Assembly: GCA_002454415.1 (NCBI GenBank)
Contig: DKIT01000093.1
Span: 19,204 to 24,865, forward strand
Reading direction: 5' to 3'
Length of the DNA: 5,662 bases
Source: Sphingobacterium sp. UBA6711
GTDB taxonomy: Bacteria; Bacteroidota; Bacteroidia; Sphingobacteriales; Sphingobacteriaceae
Shown: positions 1 through 4,341 of the stretch, piece by piece
Layout: each line of letters starts with the position of its first letter
Numbering within the stretch: position 1 is the first letter of the stretch
Notes under the pieces: generated by a model
What the model was told of the DNA's origin: nothing
What the model saw: the letters and a program-made list of their open reading frames with translations, nothing else
The model's database searches: none
Program-made: the position numbers and the translations under genes

Positions 1-226
1 ACTGCTCATCGGCGTATACATCTAGTTTTTTTTGTCCCTCGCCCTGTACATTGACCTGCCCTGCATCGCCCAAAATATCGACGAGTCCCGCTTTGTTGAC
101 CTCCCTATTAACAATCTTCGCAGCAATACCAATGTCGCGTAATAGCCTAGAAAGCTCACCTTTAGCATAGGGAAAATCAGCTTGTTTTTCAATGATAAAT
201 TGTCCTAGTGTTGTTATACCACTCAT
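1..226 (-). CDS. fbp: Fructose-1,6-bisphosphatase class I, N-terminal part (cut by window edge)
   Basis: Reading the minus strand from the ATG at 226-224 gives 75 codons that run off the window start. The protein begins MSGITTLGQFIIEKQ and continues with GELSRLLRDIGIAAKIVNRE, NKAGLVDILGDAG, NVQGEGQKKLDVYADEQ. This follows the N-terminus of E. coli-type class I FBPase closely (TLGEFIVEKQ; AKIIHRDINKAGLVDILG; NVQGEVQQKLD). The enzyme hydrolyses fructose-1,6-bisphosphate to fructose-6-phosphate in the cytosol, the committed step of gluconeogenesis. The family is about 330 residues long, so roughly a quarter is seen here and the metal-binding and catalytic residues lie outside. The start is the natural one for the family, and a TAGCTTTG box lies about 26 bases upstream. 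No Shine-Dalgarno is visible, as is usual in this phylum. It is transcribed divergently from the small gene at 493. Confidence 0.95.
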   Translation of the reverse strand, partial: MSGITTLGQFIIEKQADFPYAKGELSRLLRDIGIAAKIVNREVNKAGLVDILGDAGQVNVQGEGQKKLDVYADEQ

Positions 227-251
227 AATAGTTTATTGGATATTTGTTGCA

Positions 252-259
252 CAAAGCTA
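252..259 (-). promoter_or_regulatory. Candidate -7 box of the fbp promoter
   Basis: On the minus strand this reads TAGCTTTG, a perfect match to the Bacteroidota -7 consensus TAnnTTTG. It would start transcription about 20 bases upstream of the fbp ATG, leaving a very short leader. I see no clear TTG element at the -33 position, so the assignment rests on the -7 box and its placement. One GCTAAAA repeat (256-262) overlaps it, which is where a repressor could act. Confidence 0.5.
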
Positions 260-386
260 AAAAAGTAAACTAAGTTTTAGCACACACATCACACTCATTA
301 GCTGAATTTTAGCGAACTAAATACGCAATCGATTGCGCCAAATTTTAGAAACTTGCACTTGCTAAAACGATTATCAAGTGCTAAAA
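256..386. repeat. Cluster of five GCTAAAA/TTTTAGC heptamers around a 14-bp palindrome in the divergent intergenic region
   Basis: GCTAAAA occurs on the plus strand at 256-262, 361-367 and 380-386, and its complement TTTTAGC at 275-281 and 307-313. A near copy, TTTTAGA, is at 343-349. A perfect palindrome CGCAATCGATTGCG sits at 324-337. The outer pair extends to a 9-bp inverted repeat (TTTTAGCAC at 275-283, GTGCTAAAA at 378-386) whose midpoint, 330.5, is exactly the midpoint of the palindrome. Several copies of a 7-mer in 131 bases is more than this base composition should give. A regulator-binding array for fbp and/or the gene at 493 is an inference. The bases between the palindrome and the outer repeats do not pair, so this is not one long hairpin. 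Confidence 0.4.
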
Positions 387-466
387 AGTTAATAAAGCGC
401 AAAAAGAAATAGATATATTTTAAATTCAGTCGACGAGAAAAAAAGCAAAAAATGCAAAGTATTTGG

Positions 467-474
467 TAATTTTG
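467..474 (+). promoter_or_regulatory. Candidate -7 box for the small gene at 493
   Basis: TAATTTTG matches the TAnnTTTG consensus fully. Transcription would begin near 480, about a dozen bases before the ATG at 493. This argues against an upstream TTG start at 463, which would lie before the transcription start. No convincing -33 TTG is seen. Confidence 0.4.
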
Positions 475-492
475 GCTAAATATTATGATACG

Positions 493-726
493 ATGCAACA
501 ACTTATTCAGCTCATAGAGAAAGAAAAATTAGGAAATCAATTGGTCAGCCAACACACCTTGATCATCGACGAAAAACAAACAGTCCATGGTGCTCTTTTC
601 CTCGTAAAAACTGTGCGGAAAACATTTAAAATCATGGTGCCGGCCCCTTTCCATGATGTCCTTCTCAAAGAAAAAACCACTCTCAGCCAGCTTGTTAAAC
701 TTTCGGAAGCGATGTTACTTTCATAA
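493..726 (+). CDS. Small hypothetical protein, 77 residues
   Basis: I do not recognise this protein. The frame starts MQQLIQLIEKEKLGNQLVSQ and ends with LVKLSEAMLLS before TAA at 724-726. It is probably cytosolic: there is no signal peptide or membrane segment. It is rich in Lys, Glu, Leu and Gln, with a likely N-terminal amphipathic helix (residues 1-15), a central stretch with beta-like alternation (HTLIIDEKQTVHGALFLV, about 21-38, then KTFKIMV) and a C-terminal helix (about 60-75). The frame is also open upstream to a TTG at 463, but that codon precedes the likely transcription start, so the ATG at 493 is preferred. The opposite strand is also open here, but its product is rich in Trp, Cys and Arg, as expected of a non-coding shadow. 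No operon partner is evident: the next gene starts 230 bases later. It is probably a real gene, of unknown function. Confidence 0.6.
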   Translation: MQQLIQLIEKEKLGNQLVSQHTLIIDEKQTVHGALFLVKTVRKTFKIMVPAPFHDVLLKEKTTLSQLVKLSEAMLLS

Positions 727-831
727 AGCGCCCCCCTATTTTGTATACAATCTATCACGAGTATCGCTTTGGCACCGAACTCGTTCTCAACGTGCCACAT
801 CTTGTTGTCCACAATAATGCTGCTGCAGGCA

Positions 832-859
832 CGAACTTTGGTTCGGTTTCAGTTTTTTT
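832..859 (+). terminator. Weak hairpin plus T-run, possible terminator after the small gene
   Basis: CGAAC (832-836) and GTTCG (841-845) form a 5-bp stem with a TTTG loop. A run of seven Ts follows at 853-859, but it is separated from the stem by seven bases, which is poor for an intrinsic terminator. It lies between the 493-726 gene and the LapA-like gene. Confidence 0.2.
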
Positions 860-916
860 GAAATCTCTGACATTAAATCGTGTAAGGATCGATATCGATT
901 AAAAATAGATATTCCC

Positions 917-924
917 TATATTCG
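917..924 (+). promoter_or_regulatory. Possible -7 box for the LapA-like gene
   Basis: TATATTCG matches TAnnTTTG at all but one fixed base and lies 33 bases before the ATG at 957, a workable distance. No -33 TTG is found at the right spacing. This is a weak candidate. Confidence 0.25.
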
Positions 925-956
925 TTCCTGAAAGACAACAACTAGCAATCACTAAC

Positions 957-1235
957 ATGCGTAATATCTTTTTAGTCATACTATCGGTTATAATCACACT
1001 TATTTGTGTAAGAAACCCGCAATCTGTTCAATTTAACTTGCTTGGGGAAACACAAATAGCTTTATGGAAGCTTCTATTAACTTTTTTCATTTCGGGAATT
1101 TTATTTATAAATCTGCTGAAAATCGGAAAAAAGCAGCAAAGAATAGAAACTAATCGTGATTTTGATCTGGCCGATGAGGAAAATAATAGCGGGAAACCAA
1201 AATTATCAGATGAAGATCGGGAGTATTTATCTTAA
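957..1235 (+). CDS. Small membrane protein with LapA-like (DUF1049) domain
   Basis: The protein has 92 residues. A first membrane helix lies at about residues 4-19 (IFLVILSVIITLICV), followed by the signature RNPQSVQFNLLGETQIALW, then a second helix at about 39-56 (LLLTFFISGILFINLL) and a basic stretch (KIGKKQQR). The tail is acidic and hydrophilic and ends in SDEDREYLS. Two helices joined by a short loop containing N-x-Q-x-V-x-F-N-L-L are the pattern of the LapA/DUF1049 family. In E. coli, LapA works with LapB in inner-membrane control of lipopolysaccharide synthesis. Bacteroidota carry many short proteins with this domain whose role is not established, so the symbol lapA is not assigned. 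Both termini are predicted to face the cytoplasm. The ATG at 957 is the only sensible start. It appears to be monocistronic. Confidence 0.75.
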   Translation: MRNIFLVILSVIITLICVRNPQSVQFNLLGETQIALWKLLLTFFISGILFINLLKIGKKQQRIETNRDFDLADEENNSGKPKLSDEDREYLS

Positions 1236-1254
1236 AAAACAAAAATAATCAACT

Positions 1255-1289
1255 AAAAATGAAGCGCTAAGCATTTAAAACGCATTTTT
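1255..1289 (+). terminator. Imperfect hairpin after the LapA-like gene
   Basis: AAAAAT (1255-1260) and GCG (1264-1266) can pair with CGC (1281-1283) and ATTTTT (1284-1289) around a 14-base loop, with a three-base bulge. The descending arm ends in Ts. It begins 20 bases after the stop codon. Stability is low, so this is only a candidate. Confidence 0.25.
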
Positions 1290-1302
1290 AACCTCAAAAT
1301 AG

Positions 1303-1333
1303 TTGCGAGAAATATAGATTAACCCTATCTTTG
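1303..1333 (+). promoter_or_regulatory. Consensus Bacteroidota promoter of the tRNA-Lys gene
   Basis: TTG at 1303-1305 and TATCTTTG at 1326-1333 are separated by 20 bases, matching the primary sigma-factor promoter of this phylum (TTG, 19-20 bases, TAnnTTTG) without mismatch. Transcription should begin near 1340, giving a 5' leader of about 38 bases before the tRNA at 1378. It is the best promoter in the window, which fits a highly expressed stable RNA. Confidence 0.8.
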
Positions 1334-1377
1334 CATCACTTCAAACAAGGAACGATAGTTCAAAAACAAAGAAGTAA

Positions 1378-1450
1378 GATTCCGTAGCTCAGCTGGTAGA
1401 GCAATACACTTTTAATGTATGGGTCCTGGGTTCGAATCCCAGCGGGATCA
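1378..1450 (+). tRNA. tRNA-Lys, anticodon UUU
   Basis: A complete 73-base cloverleaf can be folded by hand. The acceptor GATTCCG (1378-1384) pairs with CGGGATC (1443-1449), with one T-G pair. The D arm is GCTC/GAGC (1387-1390, 1399-1402). The anticodon arm is ATACA/TGTAT (1404-1408, 1416-1420) around the loop CTTTTAA, giving TTT at 1411-1413. The variable region is GGGTC. The T arm is CTGGG/CCCAG (1426-1430, 1438-1442) with loop TTCGAAT. The discriminator base is A1450. The 3' CCA is not encoded (CAAG follows), so it must be added after transcription. UUU reads both lysine codons, AAA and AAG. The gene is a stand-alone unit with its own promoter and terminator. Confidence 0.97.
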
Positions 1451-1451
1451 C

Positions 1452-1486
1452 AAGAGGGAATTAAAATTTTAATTCCCTCTTTTTTT
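1452..1486 (+). terminator. Strong intrinsic terminator of the tRNA-Lys transcript
   Basis: Bases 1452-1481 form a perfect palindrome, with AAGAGGGAATTAAAA facing TTTTAATTCCCTCTT. The descending arm runs into seven Ts (1480-1486). Because the arms meet with no spacer, the hairpin must open a few central A-T pairs to form its loop, leaving a stem with GAGGG/CCCTC at its base. It starts only two bases after the mature tRNA end. Confidence 0.9.
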
Positions 1487-1624
1487 CTTACTTAATTTCT
1501 TCTCAGTCAAGAAAATACCTTTACCCTAAAAAATCATCTTAGCGTTTGAAAACTCGTTCCGTCGAGAGTTAACTTTCGAGGATATATCCTACGGAAAGCT
1601 TGGGTATATCTATTAATCTGCTAA

Positions 1625-1732
1625 TCATTTAATAACCATTGCCCGCAGTCCGTAGCGAATAGCCTTAATCCACTGCTCATCTGTACTGATTCTGATGTCT
1701 AAATCTATTGCATATACTATATAGTAATAAAA
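1625..1732 (-). pseudogene. Possible C-terminal gene remnant (about 35 codons), family unknown
   Basis: On the minus strand, a frame opens after a TAA at 1735-1733 and runs to TGA at 1627-1625. Its last part reads QWIKAIRYGLRAMVIK, preceded by IDLDIRISTDE. The alternation of charged and hydrophobic residues, and the use of codons such as CTG, CGG, CGC and CAG in an otherwise AT-rich spacer, look like the tail of a real protein. There is no usable ATG near its start, and the sequence upstream of it is stop-rich. It may be what is left of a deleted or transposed gene, or chance. I do not recognise the family. Confidence 0.25.
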
Positions 1733-1943
1733 TTATTTGTCGATGATTTTTTATGCGATGCGTGAAGGGCTTTTTTAGGTGATCGAAATAGCATAAGTTG
1801 TTGTCATGGAATAATTTTACTTGTGGCAAATCATTCAGAAGCGCTCAAGAAGACAAATGACCAATATTAGCCTATTACTGATATTTAGGCTTCTAATGGC
1901 TGATTTGAGACTTAATATTGATTTCAGTAAATAGCTGCGCAGA

Positions 1944-1956
1944 ATCTGGTCCAGAT
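1944..1956. promoter_or_regulatory. 13-base dyad upstream of the HTCS promoter, possible operator
   Basis: ATCTGG-T-CCAGAT is a perfect 6-1-6 inverted repeat centred about 50 bases before the presumed -7 box at 1999. That is a normal place for an activator site. Which protein would bind it is unknown; it could equally be chance. Confidence 0.25.
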
Positions 1957-1998
1957 GCTAAAAAAGAAATTAGATATAAATCACTGAACCATATTTTG

Positions 1999-2006
1999 TA
2001 ATTTTG
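1999..2006 (+). promoter_or_regulatory. Candidate -7 box of the HTCS gene
   Basis: TAATTTTG fits TAnnTTTG fully and would place the transcription start near 2013, leaving a leader of about 55 bases before the ATG at 2068. The -33 region (about 1976) is AT-rich without a TTG, which suggests a weak or activator-dependent promoter, as expected for a sensor gene. Confidence 0.45.
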
Positions 2007-2067
2007 ATATACGTGGTCTTTAAAATATCCAATGGTTTTTTCTACATTATGAATCGCAGTATCTGAT

Positions 2068-4341
2068 ATGCCCTATTTTTTAAGATTATTTTTGTTGCTA
2101 ATCTGTCTACAGTATTCGTTATTCGGACAAGGGCAAGAGTTAAACTTCCAGTATCTAACGGTCAAAGACGGACTGCCTCAAAGTACGGTAAGGACTATTG
2201 TAAAGGATAAGTATGGCTTTATGTGGTTCGGCACATGGAACGGTCTTGCCCGATATGACGGTTATCATTTCAAGGTTTATAGAACGATTCCCAAAGATTC
2301 AACTTCAATCGACAATAATCGAATACATTATATCTATAAAGACAAAGATGGTATACTTTGGATCTCCACGTTCAATTCTCAGATTTGCAGGTATAATTAT
2401 GAGGCCGACAATTTCACGCGCTTCGACGAAAAGGAACTTCCACAGTACATCAAAGATTCTACAAACCGACTTAAGAATTTAGATGCCATTCATAGTCTAT
2501 CCAGTTTCCTTAACGAAAAAATTGGCACTTATTCATTATCTTCAACTACGGAGCATATTGTCTTCTCAGATTATGTCGGGAATGGAAGTGGCCTTTATGA
2601 TGGCAATGTCAATTGCGTTTACAAAGATCAGAACGGTATCTTATGGCTCGGAACTACGACCTCTGGTATCGGAATAGCCGACCTTAACGCAAAAAAATTC
2701 AAACATATTAACATTAGTGATATTGGGCCATTCTCCGGTAACGTCCCTGCAAGGTCACTATTGGCCGAACGCTCCAAAATTTGGATTGGTACAAATGACA
2801 AAGGTCTACTCCTATTTGATAGAGCAAAAAACAAGTTAACAAAGGCGCCTCTACAGCTATCTGATAAAAGCATCACAGCTTTATATAAAGATGCAGAAGG
2901 CAATATCTGGATAGGCGGCAGAACATCATTAACCGTTTTTGACCCTAAAAGCGGAACTTCAAAAAAATTTACGAATACAATCGGACAGTCCAAAGAGCTT
3001 TCCCGCTTTTATTCCATAATCGAAGATCCCGTAAACAGAGAACTATGGCTGTGCGCTTTTGATGGTATTTATAAGTTTTTTCCGAAAGAACAGCACTTTA
3101 TCAAACAAAATCTCGATGCCTTTTTCAGAATACCAGGATCGGGATGTTTTTATTTTGATTCAAAAAATAACTTATGGTTAGGTTCTGAATATGGGGCCCT
3201 TTTGTTTTTTCCCAGAGATAAAACAAAAGGTGCTCTCAAAGCACCCATTCCGATTAAAGCAGATGGACCTAATGCGCTATTACCGGATAAGCGTATTTAT
3301 TCGATAGCTGAAGATATTGAAGGGAAAATATGGGTGGGAACGGCCAACGGACTTTGTAAAATCGCTGCCGATCTCAACTCTTCTGAAAGATTCTCCATGG
3401 CTAACGGGCTTTCCGACCAATATATAACTAAGGTAATAGCGGACAAAGAGGGATATATCTGGGTTGCCCATAAAAAAGGGATCTCCAAAATTACTGCGCG
3501 CACTGGAGCCGTCAGGAATTATGCAGTGTCCAATGGACAGGATGACTATGAATTCACGGATGCTTCAGGAGCTACCTTAGCGGAAACAGGCGAACTTTTT
3601 TTTGGTGGTATCGATGGCGTAGTATATTTCAATCCTCGCGAAATAATGGACAGTCCCATCAAACCCAATGTTTTACTGACAGAGTTACAGGTATTGAACC
3701 GAACAGTAACTGTTGGTGAGAAAATTAATGGAACAGTGATTCTCCAAGAAGCTTTATACCTGACAAAAAAAATCCAGATGCCACATGATCTCAGAAGTTT
3801 TACTTTAAACTTTTCTGCTTTGCAATATGCCAATCCTGACAAGAATCGCTATGCATATCAGCTGGAGGGATTTGATAAAGACTGGGTTTATACGGACGCT
3901 TCCGCTCGAACAGCCACTTATGCCAACCTTCATCCAGGCGAATACATATTTAAAGTAAAAGCTTCCAATAGCGACGGTGTTTGGAATGAAACACCTACCA
4001 CTCTGAAAATTATAATACTTCCTCCTTGGTGGCTCACGGCATGGGCTTATGGTTTATATACCGCTATGGTCATCGCTGCACTATTGTTTATTTACCGCAT
4101 TATCAGGGCACGGCAGCAATATAATCACCAAATATTGATCGAGCGCCTAAAAGCTGAAAAAGCCGAAGAACTGGAAACTATGCGGTCAAAATTTTTCACC
4201 AATGTATCCCACGAATTCCGTACCCCGCTAACATTAATTGTGGACCCTTTGGAGAAATTAATTCACAACAGTGTCCCCCCAACAAGGTACGGGCTTACTA
4301 CGAGGTTATGCTCCGCAACTCTACTCGTTTTCTGGGTTTGA
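2068..4341 (+). CDS. Hybrid two-component system sensor, N-terminal portion: signal peptide, Reg_prop propeller, Y_Y_Y, TM, HisKA (frame broken at about 4280)
   Basis: The frame encodes 757 residues, of which about 737 match the HTCS pattern. The first ~22 residues (MPYFLRLFLLLICLQYSLFG) form a signal peptide. Reg_prop propeller blades with a G-x-hydrophobic-W-hydrophobic-G/S-T core recur near residues 50 (GFMWFGTWNGL), 95 (GILWIST), 190 (GILWLGT), 238 (KIWIGT), 278 (GNIWIGG), 324, 368 (NNLWLGS), 419 (GKIWVGT), 462 and 508. A Y_Y_Y domain follows at about 575-650 (LNFSALQYANPDKNRYAYQL, GFDKDW, LHPGEY, VKASNSDGVW), then PPWW and one membrane helix at about 656-680. After it come a coiled linker and the H-box FFTNVSHEFRTPLTLI, with phospho-acceptor His715. 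In this family the periplasmic part binds a carbohydrate and controls a polysaccharide utilisation locus. From about residue 738 (RYGLTTRLCSATLLVFWV) the sequence is unrelated junk after a frame break, ending at TGA 4339-4341. Translated alone, it would sense but lack an ATPase domain and have no output. There is no Shine-Dalgarno at the start. Confidence 0.9.
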   Translation: MPYFLRLFLLLICLQYSLFGQGQELNFQYLTVKDGLPQSTVRTIVKDKYGFMWFGTWNGLARYDGYHFKVYRTIPKDSTSIDNNRIHYIYKDKDGILWISTFNSQICRYNYEADNFTRFDEKELPQYIKDSTNRLKNLDAIHSLSSFLNEKIGTYSLSSTTEHIVFSDYVGNGSGLYDGNVNCVYKDQNGILWLGTTTSGIGIADLNAKKFKHINISDIGPFSGNVPARSLLAERSKIWIGTNDKGLLLFDRAKNKLTKAPLQLSDKSITALYKDAEGNIWIGGRTSLTVFDPKSGTSKKFTNTIGQSKELSRFYSIIEDPVNRELWLCAFDGIYKFFPKEQHFIKQNLDAFFRIPGSGCFYFDSKNNLWLGSEYGALLFFPRDKTKGALKAPIPIKADGPNALLPDKRIYSIAEDIEGKIWVGTANGLCKIAADLNSSERFSMANGLSDQYITKVIADKEGYIWVAHKKGISKITARTGAVRNYAVSNGQDDYEFTDASGATLAETGELFFGGIDGVVYFNPREIMDSPIKPNVLLTELQVLNRTVTVGEKINGTVILQEALYLTKKIQMPHDLRSFTLNFSALQYANPDKNRYAYQLEGFDKDWVYTDASARTATYANLHPGEYIFKVKASNSDGVWNETPTTLKIIILPPWWLTAWAYGLYTAMVIAALLFIYRIIRARQQYNHQILIERLKAEKAEELETMRSKFFTNVSHEFRTPLTLIVDPLEKLIHNSVPPTRYGLTTRLCSATLLVFWV
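4275..4281 (+). other. Frame break in the HTCS gene at a run of six Cs
   Basis: Upstream coding is in the frame of 2068. Downstream coding is one base earlier in phase, so one base is missing. The six-C run at 4275-4280 lies at the switch. Adding one C gives SVPPNKVRAYYEVMLRNS followed by TRFLGLINQLLDFRKLEEDH, the normal second helix region of HisKA in these proteins. In the existing phase the site reads C CCC CCA, which has the form of a -1 slippery heptamer and would shift into exactly the needed frame. No clear stimulatory hairpin or well-placed Shine-Dalgarno is seen, so a base loss (real or technical) is the simpler reading. Confidence 0.85.

Larger units (their letters stand above)
1487..2067. 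other. Intergenic stretch of about 580 bases without an intact gene
   Basis: No frame of convincing length with a start codon lies here. What can be seen is as follows. A minus-strand coding-like remnant lies at 1625-1732 (listed separately). A nearly perfect 16-base palindrome at 1563-1578 directly abuts a perfect 12-base palindrome, AGGATATATCCT, at 1579-1590. An 8-base inverted repeat (CAATATTA at 1862-1869, TAATATTG at 1913-1920) encloses a 6-base one (AGCCTA at 1869-1874, TAGGCT at 1886-1891). A 13-base dyad lies at 1944-1956. The presumed HTCS promoter is at 1999-2006. The composition is strongly AT-rich and stop-rich, as in spacer DNA. Confidence 0.6.

Noticed and set aside
275..386. 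MITE-like element with 9-bp terminal inverted repeats
   Set aside because: No target-site duplication flanks it, the interior shows no further pairing except the central palindrome, and no second copy is in the window.
463..492. Upstream TTG start extending the small protein by ten residues
   Set aside because: The TTG lies before the likely transcription start set by the TAATTTTG box at 467-474, and an ATG in the same frame follows at 493.
298..501. Minus-strand frame of 67 codons in the fbp divergent region
   Set aside because: The product is a low-complexity Phe/Ile/Leu/Lys string as expected from AT-rich DNA read at random, and it covers the repeat array and promoter.
537..812. Minus-strand frame of 91 codons overlapping the 493-726 gene
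   Set aside because: The product is rich in Trp, Cys and Arg with no domain pattern, and no promoter box precedes it. The plus-strand product is the more protein-like.
888..899. Perfect 12-base palindrome ATCGATATCGAT
   Set aside because: It is a short AT-rich alternation between two genes, without a promoter relation or a second copy. Chance is sufficient.
2628..2993. Minus-strand frame of 121 codons inside the HTCS gene
   Set aside because: It lies opposite clear propeller blades in the plus strand and shows no motif. The other short opposite or out-of-phase frames within 2200-5500 were rejected for the same reason.
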